Assembly: GCF_003999255.1 (NCBI RefSeq)
Contig: NZ_CP034791.1
Coordinates: 887,001 to 951,000, forward strand
From: Caldicellulosiruptor changbaiensis
GTDB taxonomy: Bacteria; Bacillota; Thermoanaerobacteria; Caldicellulosiruptorales; Caldicellulosiruptoraceae
DNA length: 64,000 nt
Direction of reading: 5' to 3'
Shown: positions 1 through 7,127 of the stretch, piece after piece
How the letters are laid out: each line of letters opens with the position of its first letter
Position numbering within the stretch: the stretch's first letter is position 1
Notes under the pieces: model-generated
What the model was told of the DNA's origin: nothing
Databases searched by the model: none
What the model saw: only the letters and a program-made list of their open reading frames with translations
Program-made: the position numbers and the translations under genes

Positions 1-30
1 GATGAAAAACAATCCTGAAATAAAAATTTG

Positions 31-65
31 AGGGAAACACAAAAACAACATTTCCCTTGTCTTAT
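31..65 (+). terminator. possible intrinsic terminator
   Basis: AGGGAAA (31-37) can pair with TTTCCCT (51-57), followed by a T-rich stretch. It may end a gene lying left of the window. No open reading frame of note was seen in 1-200. The stem is short, so this is a weak call. Confidence 0.3.
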
Positions 66-206
66 TTATGCATAATTTATCGTATGAATATTCAATTAGT
101 TCCACTACTAATTTTTGATAATTCAAAAGCTATTTCTGTAGATGTAGTTAAGATGTAAAAATGCTATTTGTAAATTTTTCTCAAGTCTCAAACCCTTTGA
201 TTTATC

Positions 207-283
207 TGGCGCGCCCAGGAGGACTCGAACCCCCAACCCTCAGATCCGTAGTCTGATGCTCTATCCAATTGAGCTATGGGCGC
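207..283 (-). tRNA. tRNA-Arg (anticodon ACG)
   Basis: On the minus strand the sequence folds as a complete cloverleaf. The acceptor stem is GCGCCCA/TGGGCGC with discriminator G and an encoded CCA (207-209). The anticodon stem is TCAGA/TCTGA around loop CTACGGA, so the anticodon is ACG. The T arm carries GGTTCGAGTCC. A-to-I editing of the first anticodon base is expected for tRNA-Arg(ACG). Confidence 0.96.
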
Positions 284-304
284 GCAATTTTTATTTTTTA
301 CATA

Positions 305-338
305 AAAAATAAAGCCCTTTTTGGCAGGGCCTTATTTG
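305..338 (-). terminator. intrinsic terminator after tRNA-Leu
   Basis: Read on the minus strand, GCCCT...AGGGC forms a hairpin extended by flanking A/T pairs and followed by a T-rich tail. It lies between the 3' end of tRNA-Leu and tRNA-Arg, so the two tRNAs may be separate transcripts, or read-through may be partial. Confidence 0.6.
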
Positions 339-348
339 CTTTTTAAGT

Positions 349-436
349 TGGTGCCGAGAGCGAGACTCGAACTCGCACGGGCATAACGCCCACTACCCCC
401 TCAAAGTAGCGTGTCTGCCAATTCCACCATCTCGGC
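349..436 (-). tRNA. tRNA-Leu (anticodon GAG)
   Basis: A class II tRNA of 88 nt on the minus strand with the long variable arm typical of leucine tRNAs. The acceptor stem is GCCGAGA/TCTCGGC with discriminator A and encoded CCA. The anticodon stem CTACT/GGTAG encloses loop TTGAGGG, so the anticodon is GAG. Confidence 0.96.
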
Positions 437-504
437 ACCTCATTGGCTTTGCAATATATATTATAAAAAGCTCTCTCAACTTTGTCAATAACCTTTTTTG
501 AATT

Positions 505-729
505 TTAACTCCCGCAACAGCCTCTATTACCTGAACAGGTACTACAGCTCTCACCTTTTGAACCATTTCCTACAGACGTTCCAAAGTTTATTCGAGAGTA
601 ATCTCTTCTTACATCTTCTGATGCACATTTTGGACAGCTTACTTTAAGACCATTTGAAATCTCTGATATAGATGCTTTTACTTCAAAGACTTCTTCACAG
701 CTATTGCAGATATATGTGTAAAGCATCAC
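505..729 (-). CDS. FmdB-family zinc-ribbon protein
   Basis: A 74-residue protein opening with the FmdB-type pattern YxYxCxxCxxxFE, with a second CPKC knuckle near residues 32-35. The four cysteines should bind one zinc ion. The C-terminal 25 residues are rich in Gly, Ser and Cys (CSTCSG, GCCGS), which is common in this family. The function of these small regulators is poorly defined; some sit beside amidase or stress genes. The second ATG, one codon in, is an equally good start. It lies between a tRNA pair and ferritin, and neither neighbour suggests a pathway. Confidence 0.8.
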   Translation of the reverse strand: MMLYTYICNSCEEVFEVKASISEISNGLKVSCPKCASEDVRRDYSRINFGTSVGNGSKGESCSTCSGNRGCCGS

Positions 730-807
730 AGGTCACCTTCGTGTAGGTTATTATTTTTCTACTCAAATAGTATAGCAGAAAATTATACAAATTCAAATAC
801 TAATTTA

Positions 808-1326
808 TTACTCTGCTTGCATTATTGAAGGTGGTGTGTAAACTCTTGTTGAAAGCTCTTTGTCCAAAAACAAAAGTCCGCTTGGGTCTTCTTTGATAAA
901 TTTTAGTTTTCTCAAGATCTTGTCCATTGTCTCCTCTTCTTCTGCCTGTTCATTTATAAACCATTGCAAAAAGCTGTGAGTTGTGAGGTCCTTTTCTTCA
1001 AGAGCAGTTTTTGCTATCTCATGGATAGAAGATGTTATAAACTGTTCATGAGCAAGTGCCAGCTCAAATACTTCTGTAGGGGATGTGTAATCTATTTTTG
1101 GCTGTTTTAATTCTTTTAGAATAACCCTTCCACCAATCTTGTTAATATAGTCAAAAATCAGCCTTGCATGGTCTAATTCCTCTTTTGTTTGCACCATAAA
1201 AAAGTGTGCAAAACCATCTAAATTTTGTGAAGCAAAATAAGCTTCCATAGCTGTGTAAAAATAAGCAGAAAACAATTCCTTGTTCAGTTGTTCGTTTAAC
1301 ATGTCAATTATCTTTTGATTTTTCAT
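808..1326 (-). CDS. ftnA: non-heme ferritin
   Basis: A 172-residue protein matching the length of bacterial ferritins (about 165-175). It is a four-helix iron-storage subunit expected to form a 24-mer cage and oxidise Fe(II) at a di-iron ferroxidase centre. Ligand positions are visible: an early Glu in the NKELFSAYFY helix (E17), EELDHA (E49, E50, H53) in helix B, and the helix-C and helix-D Gln/Glu residues, including NEQAEEE. The N-terminus MKNQKIIDMLNEQLNKE is typical. A purine-rich ribosome site lies just upstream of the ATG. It is transcribed away from the pan operon, and no Fur-box-like palindrome was recognised. Confidence 0.93.
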   Translation of the reverse strand: MKNQKIIDMLNEQLNKELFSAYFYTAMEAYFASQNLDGFAHFFMVQTKEELDHARLIFDYINKIGGRVILKELKQPKIDYTSPTEVFELALAHEQFITSSIHEIAKTALEEKDLTTHSFLQWFINEQAEEEETMDKILRKLKFIKEDPSGLLFLDKELSTRVYTPPSIMQAE

Positions 1327-1418
1327 CGTACAATCGCACCTCTTTTTTTAAGCATTTTTTTCATAGTTATTTTTACCCTCTAAACAAAAAAACTAACACT
1401 ATTTTTTTTCAGATATTG

Positions 1419-1427
1419 TGGTATAAT
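1419..1427 (+). promoter_or_regulatory. extended -10 promoter of the pan operon
   Basis: TGGTATAAT is a perfect extended -10 element (TGnTATAAT). No good -35 hexamer is present 17 bp upstream, which is tolerated with an extended -10. Transcription would begin near 1433-1435, so the RNA would start almost exactly at the base of the hairpin at 1436. Confidence 0.65.
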
Positions 1428-1435
1428 TAATATAA

Positions 1436-1466
1436 GGTGGCATCGACAAGAATGTCGAGCCATACC
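1436..1466 (+). ncRNA. candidate pan RNA motif hairpin in the leader of the pantothenate operon
   Basis: The sequence folds as GGU-GGC-a-UCGAC / loop AAGAAU / GUCGA-GCC-au-ACC. This is an 11-pair stem with an A bulge on the 5' side and an AU bulge on the 3' side. The described pan motif is a hairpin with conserved bulged adenosines found in the 5' leaders of panB/panC/panD operons in Firmicutes, and this one precedes panG-panB-panC-panD. It lies at the predicted 5' end of the transcript, with an intrinsic terminator between it and the first gene. Assignment to the motif is from memory of its shape; a covariance-model search would settle it. Confidence 0.6.
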
Positions 1467-1586
1467 ATACCTATTTAGACTATCTTCTGTTTAAAAAATT
1501 AAATAGAAAGCTGCCCTGATTTTTTAAAGAACAGGGACTGCTAAAAAGCTTTGCTTCTACACTTTAATAACATTTTGCAAAAAAAA

Positions 1587-1612
1587 GGCAGACTCTGTTC
1601 TGCCTTTTTTAA
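1587..1612 (+). terminator. leader terminator upstream of panG (attenuator candidate)
   Basis: GGCAGA (1587-1592) pairs with TCTGCC (1599-1604), followed by a run of six T, only about 20 nt before the panG start. A second leader hairpin, CCCTG...CAGGG (about 1514-1535), lies upstream. A strong terminator between promoter and first gene implies transcription attenuation of the pan operon. Confidence 0.75.
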
Positions 1613-1632
1613 TTTTTTAGGAGGTAATTTTT

Positions 1633-2475
1633 ATGAAAATCGGTTTTTATGGAGCATCAAGAGCAGGAGTTTCTATGTGTTTTTATCTTATGAGCAAGGG
1701 CATTGAGGTTGCAGGATTTTACAATCGCACATATGAAAAAGCAAAAGAAGCTGCCAATTTGACAAATACAAGGGTTTTTCAAACTGTAGAAGAGTTGATT
1801 AGGTCATGTGATGTAATTTTTCTTAGCATATCTGACTCTGCTATTGAAGAAGTTTCTAAAAATCTTCCTCAAGAACTTTCTAAAAACAAAGTTTTTGCTC
1901 ATCTTTCTGGTGCACTGCTGTCGAGTGCAATAAAAGTGTCTTGCAGAGGAAAATTTTCTCTGCACCCGGTGCAGACATTAAGAGGTCAGATAGAAGATAT
2001 TCAAAAGTTAAGCAATGCAATGTTTTCTTTGGAAGGTGATGAAAAAGGGAAAGAAGTTGGTAAGATAATACTTCAAAAAATGGGGAATAAATATATAGAG
2101 CTTAAAAAAGAAGATAAAGTAAAATATCATCTTGCTGCAACGATTGCTTCGAACTATTTAATTGGACTTTTAAATTTTTCATACAGCATTTATAAAGATC
2201 TAAAACTATCTGACGACATTATATTCTCAATGATAGGTCCTCTTGCAAAGGCCTCATTAGAAAACTTTTTGAAAGATAGATTGAATTCTTTAACTGGCCC
2301 TGCTTCAAGAGGAGATATCTCAACTTTGGAAAAACATTATATGGTACTTCCAGATAGCCAAAAGAGTACATTTTTGGAACTGTTGAAACTGACGTTAGAA
2401 CTCATAAGAGAAAGAGGTCAATTTGATACTTGTGAGAAATTGCAAGATTTTATTAAATCGAAAGGTGGGAATTAG
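1633..2475 (+). CDS. panG: PanG-type ketopantoate reductase (Rossmann / DUF2520 protein)
   Basis: A 280-residue protein with an N-terminal Rossmann fold ([11 protein letters not shown], residues 4-14) for NAD(P)H and a C-terminal DUF2520-type helical domain, with the family motif LHPVQTL near residues 112-118. It is not a classical PanE. Its place as first gene of an operon with panB, panC and panD makes it the expected source of the ketopantoate reductase step (ketopantoate to pantoate). PanG, a DUF2520-type ketopantoate reductase, has been described in Francisella, Enterococcus and Clostridium difficile. The start is supported by AGGAGGT upstream of the ATG, and panB begins 2 nt after the stop. 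The function is inferred from family and context. Confidence 0.85.
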   Translation: MKIGFYGASRAGVSMCFYLMSKGIEVAGFYNRTYEKAKEAANLTNTRVFQTVEELIRSCDVIFLSISDSAIEEVSKNLPQELSKNKVFAHLSGALLSSAIKVSCRGKFSLHPVQTLRGQIEDIQKLSNAMFSLEGDEKGKEVGKIILQKMGNKYIELKKEDKVKYHLAATIASNYLIGLLNFSYSIYKDLKLSDDIIFSMIGPLAKASLENFLKDRLNSLTGPASRGDISTLEKHYMVLPDSQKSTFLELLKLTLELIRERGQFDTCEKLQDFIKSKGGN

Positions 2476-2477
2476 TT

Positions 2478-3272
2478 ATGAACAAGGTTACAACAAAGAC
2501 ACTATTCGAAAAAAAACAAAAGGGCGAAAAGATCACCATGCTCACAGCCTATGACTACACTTTTGCAAAACTATTTGACAGCTGTATGGTTGACATCTTG
2601 CTTGTTGGCGATTCACTTGGTATGGTAATACTTGGCTATGACTCAACAATTCCAGTTACCATGGAGGATATGGAACACCATGTAAAGGCTGTTGCAAGAG
2701 GAACAAAGTATTCGATGGTTGTTGCAGATATGCCATTTTTGTCCTATCATACAACACCTGAAGAAGCTGTAAGGAATGCTGGAAGGTTAATTAGGGCTGG
2801 TGCATATGCAGTTAAGATAGAAGGGTGCGATGATGTTATTGACAAGATAGAAGCTGTTATTAAAGCTCAGATTCCTGTTATGGGGCACTTGGGTCTTACA
2901 CCTCAGTCTGTGAATGTATTTGGTGGCTATGATCTTCGTGCAAAAGAGGAAAAAGAAGCAAAAAAGTTAATAGAAGATGCGAAAAAGCTTGAAGAGGTAG
3001 GTGTTTTTGCAATTGTTCTTGAAAAGGTTCCAGCAATGGTTGCAAAACAGGTTCAAGAAAGTGTGAAAGTACCCATAATTGGCATTGGTGCAGGTCCTTA
3101 TTGCGATGGTCAGGTGCTTGTATGCTATGATATGCTTGGAATGTATGAAGACTTCAAACCTAAATTTGTGAAAAGATATGCTGAAGTTGGCAGTATAATT
3201 AAAGATGCTGTGAGCAGATATATTAATGAGGTCAAAAGAGGAGAATTTCCAGGAAAGGAGCATAGTTACTGA
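2478..3272 (+). CDS. panB: 3-methyl-2-oxobutanoate hydroxymethyltransferase
   Basis: PanB transfers a hydroxymethyl group from methylene-tetrahydrofolate to 2-oxoisovalerate to give ketopantoate, the first committed step of pantothenate synthesis. The protein has 264 residues, full length for the family, and forms a TIM barrel. The Mg2+ ligands are visible as D45 in VGDSLGM, D84 in VVADMPF and E115 in AVKIEG, and the catalytic glutamate is E182 in VLEKVP. These match the E. coli numbering closely. It lies 2 nt after panG, and its stop overlaps the panC start by one base, so translation is probably coupled. Confidence 0.97.
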   Translation: MNKVTTKTLFEKKQKGEKITMLTAYDYTFAKLFDSCMVDILLVGDSLGMVILGYDSTIPVTMEDMEHHVKAVARGTKYSMVVADMPFLSYHTTPEEAVRNAGRLIRAGAYAVKIEGCDDVIDKIEAVIKAQIPVMGHLGLTPQSVNVFGGYDLRAKEEKEAKKLIEDAKKLEEVGVFAIVLEKVPAMVAKQVQESVKVPIIGIGAGPYCDGQVLVCYDMLGMYEDFKPKFVKRYAEVGSIIKDAVSRYINEVKRGEFPGKEHSY

Positions 3273-4117
3273 TGGTTGTTGTCGAGAGAATTCAAGAAAT
3301 GAAAGATATTGTCAAAAAACTTAGAAAGGAAGGAAAGACAATAGGGTTTGTTCCAACAATGGGATATTTGCATGAAGGACATTTGAGCTTGGTTAGAAAA
3401 TCAAAAAGCCAAAATGATATAACAATTATGAGTATTTTTGTAAATCCAATTCAATTTGGACCAAATGAAGACTATGACAGGTATCCTCGTGATTTTGAGA
3501 GAGACAAAAATTTGGCTGAGAAAGAAGGGGTAGATTATGTCTTCTATCCCTCAGTAAAAGAAATGTATCCAGATGACTTTAAAACAGTTGTATCCGTCAA
3601 GAAGATAACAGATATTATGTGTGGCAAGTCAAGGCCAGGGCATTTTGATGGTGTTGCAACTGTTGTGCTAAAGCTTTTTAACATTGTAAACCCTGATAGG
3701 GCATATTTTGGGCAAAAGGATGCACAGCAGCTTGTTGTTATAAAGCAGATGGTAAAGGACCTGAATTTAGATGTTGAGATTGTTCCATGCCCAATTGTGC
3801 GTGAAGAGGATGGACTTGCAATGAGTTCGCGAAACACATATCTTTCTGGTGATGAGAGAAAATCAGCAACAGTTTTGTATAGAGCGTTGAATTTAGCAAA
3901 GGATTTGATTGAAAAAGGCGAAAGGAATGTTTCAAAGCTAAAAAAGGCAATGGAAGATTTGATTTTAAAGGAAAAGTATACAAGGATTGATTATATTGAA
4001 TTTGTCAATTATGATACATTTGAACCAATTTCAAAGGTTGAAGGTAAAGTATTAATAGCCTTGGCAGTGTTTGTTGGAACAACCAGACTTATCGACAATA
4101 TAGTTGTGGAGGTATGA
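3272..4117 (+). CDS. panC: pantothenate synthetase (pantoate--beta-alanine ligase)
   Basis: PanC condenses pantoate and beta-alanine using ATP, via a pantoyl-adenylate. The 281-residue length is normal. The nucleotidyltransferase signature [10 protein letters not shown] (residues 28-37; H34 and H37 are the HIGH-type histidines) and the KMSKS-equivalent loop around GLAMSSRN are present. FGQKDAQQ, a pantoate-binding segment, is also clear. It starts on an ATG overlapping the panB stop, and its own 3' end overlaps the long-form panD frame by four bases. Confidence 0.97.
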   Translation: MVVVERIQEMKDIVKKLRKEGKTIGFVPTMGYLHEGHLSLVRKSKSQNDITIMSIFVNPIQFGPNEDYDRYPRDFERDKNLAEKEGVDYVFYPSVKEMYPDDFKTVVSVKKITDIMCGKSRPGHFDGVATVVLKLFNIVNPDRAYFGQKDAQQLVVIKQMVKDLNLDVEIVPCPIVREEDGLAMSSRNTYLSGDERKSATVLYRALNLAKDLIEKGERNVSKLKKAMEDLILKEKYTRIDYIEFVNYDTFEPISKVEGKVLIALAVFVGTTRLIDNIVVEV

Positions 4118-4125
4118 TAGAAAGG

Positions 4126-4512
4126 ATGCTGATTGAGGTTTTAAAATCAAAGATACACAGAGCAACTGTTACAGAGGCCAATTTAAATTATGTTGGAAGT
4201 ATCACAATTGATGAAGAACTTATGGAAGCAGCTGGAATATTGGAAAATGAGAAGGTTCAGGTTGTAAATATAAACAATGGTGAAAGATTTGAAACATACG
4301 TCATCAAAGGCGAGAGAGGAAGTGGAACAATTTGCTTAAATGGGGCAGCTGCTCGTCTTGTGCAGGTTGGAGACAAAGTGATTATAATGGCTTATTGTTT
4401 GCTTACAATGGAGGAATACAAAACTCACATGCCAAAGATTGTATTTGTAGATGACAATAATAAGATTGTAAAACTTTCAAACAAAGAAGAACACTCAGAG
4501 TGTCTGTGCTAA
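4126..4512 (+). CDS. panD: aspartate 1-decarboxylase proenzyme
   Basis: PanD makes beta-alanine from aspartate and uses a pyruvoyl group formed by self-cleavage. The cleavage site is Gly24-Ser25 in YVGSITID. Counting from the ATG at 4126 puts the serine at residue 25, exactly as in the E. coli enzyme, which is why this start is preferred over the ATG at 4114 that overlaps the panC stop. The GGAGG at 4108-4112 is 1 nt from the upstream ATG and 13 nt from this one, so neither spacing is ideal. The resulting protein is about 128 residues, the normal length. It is the last gene of the pan operon. Confidence 0.95.
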   Translation: MLIEVLKSKIHRATVTEANLNYVGSITIDEELMEAAGILENEKVQVVNINNGERFETYVIKGERGSGTICLNGAAARLVQVGDKVIIMAYCLLTMEEYKTHMPKIVFVDDNNKIVKLSNKEEHSECLC

Positions 4513-4525
4513 AACAAAAGATTTT

Positions 4526-4577
4526 AAAGGTGGAGTACAAGCAAAAAAATCAAGGAAGTTTTGTGCTCCACCTTTTA
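4526..4577 (+). terminator. terminator of the pan operon
   Basis: AAAGGTGGAG-ACAA pairs with TTGT-CTCCACCTTT, followed by a T/A-rich tail. A long stem just after the panD stop. Confidence 0.85.
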
Positions 4578-4616
4578 ATATTATAACGGCAATAAGCATA
4601 TACTATATTTACTGAA

Positions 4617-5321
4617 ATGGTAAAGTTTTTTGCAGGCAGGATGAAAAGAAAAATAGAGAATAAAAAATTAATAGTAATACTTTCAATAATAGTAATATCA
4701 TTTTGTTTTATCCTGATTTCAGTATTTTCTCAGCATTTTTCAAATCCATACTTAATCTTTGTCTCAATTGATGATAGTAAGCTATATGTATTCAAAAGTG
4801 GAATTCTCTATAAATCGTATCCAATTTCTCCTGGAAAGCCTTCTACACCAACTCCTGTGGGCACATTTAGAATAATATCAAAAGCATACTGGGGCGACGG
4901 TTTTGGGGGAAGATGGATGGGTTTGAATGTTAGATACGGAAAATATGGTATTCATGGAACTATATACGAAAACTATATTGGTGCGCATGTGAGCCAAGGT
5001 TGTGTGAGGATGCGAAATGATGATATAAAGGAATTATTTTCGTACATACCTATTGGCACTACTGTTATTCTCTCAGAAGGTGCATATGGTGAATTTAGAA
5101 ATGGTTTTAGGACAATTTTTCCTGGAGACACAGGCGAAGATGTGATGGCGGTACAGAGGCGGCTTAAAGAACTTGGCTTTTATCATGGTGAGGTTGACGG
5201 AAAGTATGGTCTTGCAATGGAAGCAGCTATAAATCTTTTTCAAAAGAAAAATGGTTTGCCAATAACAAATAAGATAACTCCTTACTTATTGAAAAAAATG
5301 GGATTTTTCTTGTTTGAATAA
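4617..5321 (+). CDS. membrane-anchored L,D-transpeptidase (YkuD) with peptidoglycan-binding domain
   Basis: A 234-residue protein. Residues 17-37 form one membrane helix, acting as a signal anchor. Residues about 45-155 are a YkuD L,D-transpeptidase domain with the catalytic pattern H113-G-T...C129 (YGIHGT and SQGCVRM). Residues about 165-230 are a PG_binding_1 repeat (GDTGEDVMAVQRRL...). The enzyme should make 3->3 crosslinks in peptidoglycan or attach proteins, outside the membrane. There is no clear Shine-Dalgarno for the ATG at 4617. The in-frame ATG at 4641, preceded by GGCAGG, would keep the whole membrane helix and may be the real start. Confidence 0.88.
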   Translation: MVKFFAGRMKRKIENKKLIVILSIIVISFCFILISVFSQHFSNPYLIFVSIDDSKLYVFKSGILYKSYPISPGKPSTPTPVGTFRIISKAYWGDGFGGRWMGLNVRYGKYGIHGTIYENYIGAHVSQGCVRMRNDDIKELFSYIPIGTTVILSEGAYGEFRNGFRTIFPGDTGEDVMAVQRRLKELGFYHGEVDGKYGLAMEAAINLFQKKNGLPITNKITPYLLKKMGFFLFE

Positions 5322-5403
5322 AAAAATCTCGTTATAACAAAAATAAATATGTAGCTTAATAAAAATTTAAATTCTTCTCATTAAAGAAAGGAGGTAGGAA
5401 TAC

Positions 5404-5604
5404 GTGGCCAACATCAGTTCAAAAGAGCTCATGTTTTTAGAAGACAATATTAAGATGATGCAAAACTCAATCAATTTCATCGCAGGTGTTTCTGACCAAA
5501 TTACAGACATCTCACTCAAAAACCTTTGCCAGCAGTGTGTAACCCACTGCAAAAGTGACATAGCTATTTTGTCAAGGTTTATTGAAAATCCGAGCATTCA
5601 ATAA
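5404..5604 (+). CDS. small CotF-like helical protein
   Basis: A 66-residue protein with a GTG start and a strong AAAGGAGGT site 7-10 nt upstream. It is predicted to be all-helical, with two cysteines (LCQQCVTHC). It resembles the short helical proteins often encoded directly before CotF-type spore-coat-like genes in Clostridia. It is followed after 21 nt by such a gene. No enzymatic motif is visible, and the role is unknown. Confidence 0.7.
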   Translation: MANISSKELMFLEDNIKMMQNSINFIAGVSDQITDISLKNLCQQCVTHCKSDIAILSRFIENPSIQ

Positions 5605-5625
5605 CAAAGAAGGGGTGGAATTAGT

Positions 5626-5907
5626 ATGAAGACTTTGTCAGATAGAGACATTGCTTTTTCACTTTTGAACGCTATGAAGCTTCAGGCGATGGCACTTACG
5701 AACTTGATTTTGGAAAGTTCCAACAATGCACTTAGAAAAGAAACTATGTCAATCTTAAACAGAATGTTTGATCATCAAAAGCAAATATTTGATTTTTTAT
5801 CTCAGAAAGGTTGGTATCCTGTTGAGATGGCAAAACAGGATGATATAACAAAAGCACAGAGAGATATTCAGACAATTCAAAATAATGTTCAGATGGTTTC
5901 AATGTAA
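5626..5907 (+). CDS. CotF-family spore-coat-like protein
   Basis: A 93-residue helical protein of the CotF (spore coat) family type. It has the recurring pattern LSDRDIAFSLLNAMKLQA...E..N..LR......L....DHQKQIFDFLSQKGWYP. AAGAAGGGGTGG precedes the ATG. It probably forms an operon with the 66-residue gene upstream. Members occur in organisms not known to sporulate, so a coat role should not be assumed. Confidence 0.75.
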   Translation: MKTLSDRDIAFSLLNAMKLQAMALTNLILESSNNALRKETMSILNRMFDHQKQIFDFLSQKGWYPVEMAKQDDITKAQRDIQTIQNNVQMVSM

Positions 5908-5925
5908 AAAATTGACACTTTGATA

Positions 5926-5963
5926 AAGGGGCTGACCGAAAAGATTTTAACGGCAGCCCCCTT
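5926..5963. terminator. bidirectional terminator hairpin
   Basis: AAGGGGCTG (5926-5934) pairs with CAGCCCCCTT (5954-5963). It sits between the convergent CotF-like gene and the GNAT gene. The T-tract is weak on both sides. Confidence 0.5.
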
Positions 5964-5971
5964 GCTGGTTT

Positions 5972-6589
5972 CTAAAAGTCTTTTTTCATAACAATCCATT
6001 TTCCTTGCGGATCTCGTGACATTCCTATCTGGTAAAATCCAAATTTCTTATAAAGCTTTATAGCCGGTAAGTTATCCGGTCTTACCTCTAACTTGACTTG
6101 TTTTACTCCTTTTGATTTCAGAAAATTTAATCCTGCTTCAACAAGCTTTGTTCCAATGTTTTTTCCTCTATATGATTTGCGTGTAGCAATTGACAGAATT
6201 TGAGCGCAGATTCCACTTCCATATTTTGTCTGGAATTTAAAAAAGTCAAGCTTGTTAGAAAAAATCTTCCAGATTGGTTTTATACCAAATCCATAAAGGC
6301 CTAATATCCACTTGACAACCCATTTGAAGATGGATAATGACGCTACAGCCGCTAACCAGACCTTTTTGATGTCTTTTACCACACAGATATATCCTGCAAT
6401 CTTTTTATTTTCTTTGTCTTCGTACACTAAAAAACCATGAGGTTCGGCAAGAAGGACCACTTTGAATATGTCCTCTATAGCAGAGTTTTTAATTCTGTTG
6501 TTGAAATAAAACTCTATACTGTCACTAAACGCTTCTCTGAAAATCTCGGCAATCTGCGGAAGGTCAGAAAATTTTGCACATCTTATCAT
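5972..6589 (-). CDS. GNAT-family N-acetyltransferase
   Basis: A 205-residue protein with the GNAT fold. The acetyl-CoA pyrophosphate-binding loop (motif A) is YRGKNIGTKLV at about 139-150, followed by the motif B region (KLYKKFGFYQIG). The Y/F residues near the C-terminus are typical. The substrate cannot be read from sequence; it could be an amino acid, peptide N-terminus or small amine. It is alone on the minus strand, convergent with the CotF-like pair. Confidence 0.85.
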   Translation of the reverse strand: MIRCAKFSDLPQIAEIFREAFSDSIEFYFNNRIKNSAIEDIFKVVLLAEPHGFLVYEDKENKKIAGYICVVKDIKKVWLAAVASLSIFKWVVKWILGLYGFGIKPIWKIFSNKLDFFKFQTKYGSGICAQILSIATRKSYRGKNIGTKLVEAGLNFLKSKGVKQVKLEVRPDNLPAIKLYKKFGFYQIGMSRDPQGKWIVMKKDF

Positions 6590-6752
6590 GCAGTTTCACC
6601 TTTATGTTCAAGATATCTTTCCGTATTTACATTTTTGCTATGTGTTATTTTAATTATACTTCTTTCAAAGAAGTTAAAAAAGGTGAACAAAGATTTTAAA
6701 AGGTAAGGTTAAAATCCAAATAATACCAATAAAAATTTTTTTAAAAAGGCTA

Positions 6753-6780
6753 TTGACAAAAAATCTTTTATAGGTATAAT
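6753..6780 (+). promoter_or_regulatory. strong promoter for the tRNA-Asn/tRNA-CAU transcript
   Basis: TTGACA (6753-6758) and TATAAT (6775-6780) are both consensus hexamers with a 16-bp spacer. The leader contains a short imperfect hairpin (GTCgaCGGC...GCCGaaGAC, 6788-6819) before the first tRNA at 6844. Confidence 0.88.
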
Positions 6781-6843
6781 AAATAATGTCGACGGCGCAA
6801 GAAAAAAGGTGCCGAAGACAAGAATAATAAGGGAATAAGAGGT

Positions 6844-6918
6844 TCCTCGGTAGCTCAGCGGTGGAGCATCCGGCTGTTAACCGGAGGGTCGTAGGTTCGA
6901 ATCCTACCCGGGGAGCCA
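6844..6918 (+). tRNA. tRNA-Asn (anticodon GTT)
   Basis: The cloverleaf is complete. Acceptor TCCTCGG/CCGGGGA has one G-U pair, the discriminator is G, and CCA is encoded. The anticodon stem CCGG.. encloses loop CTGTTAA. The T arm is GTAGGTTCGAATCCTAC. It is the first gene behind the promoter at 6753. Confidence 0.96.
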
Positions 6919-6927
6919 ATTTTTTAA

Positions 6928-7003
6928 GGGCCTTTAGCTCAGCTGGTAGAGCGGCCGGCTCATAACCGGTTGGTCTGGGGTTCGAATCCCTAAGGGCCCA
7001 CCA
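6928..7003 (+). tRNA. tRNA with anticodon CAT (elongator Met or lysidine-modified Ile2)
   Basis: The cloverleaf has acceptor GGGCCTT/AGGGCCC, discriminator A and encoded CCA. The anticodon loop is CTCATAA. CAT is shared by initiator Met, elongator Met and Ile2 tRNAs. The normal 1-72 pair excludes an initiator. The GGxCCTTTAGCTCAG start and CGGCTCATAACCG arm look somewhat like bacterial tRNA-Ile2, but an elongator tRNA-Met cannot be excluded. It follows tRNA-Asn by 9 nt. Confidence 0.9.
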
Positions 7004-7019
7004 ATTTCAAAAATAATAA

Positions 7020-7033
7020 GGGGCTGTCCAAAA
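7020..7033 (+). repeat. left terminal inverted repeat of the IS1182-like element
   Basis: GGGGCTGTCC followed by AAAA. It matches the right end with a single extra C in the right copy. Confidence 0.8.
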
Positions 7034-7058
7034 AGATGAATGGACAGTCCCTTTAATT
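7020..7058 (+). terminator. terminator-like hairpin at the left end of the IS
   Basis: The left terminal repeat GGGGCTGTCC (7020-7029) pairs with GGACAGTCCC (7042-7051), followed by TTTAATTTT. Transcripts coming in from the tRNA promoter would be ended here, which both trims the tRNA transcript and keeps read-through out of the transposase. Confidence 0.65.
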
Positions 7059-7127
7059 TTGCTCTTTTGACATAGTGATATATTTTTGATATAATATATC
7101 AAAAATGATAACATGAGGTGATAACCC

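Noticed and set aside
6437-6706. Plus-strand open frame opposite the GNAT gene, extending beyond it
   Set aside because: Most of it is the complement of the GNAT coding region. There is no ribosome site, and the tail is low-complexity Leu/Lys.
6674-6919. Minus-strand frame starting MAPRVGFEPTTLRLTAG
   Set aside because: This is the familiar false protein translated from the complement of a tRNA gene (tRNA-Asn).
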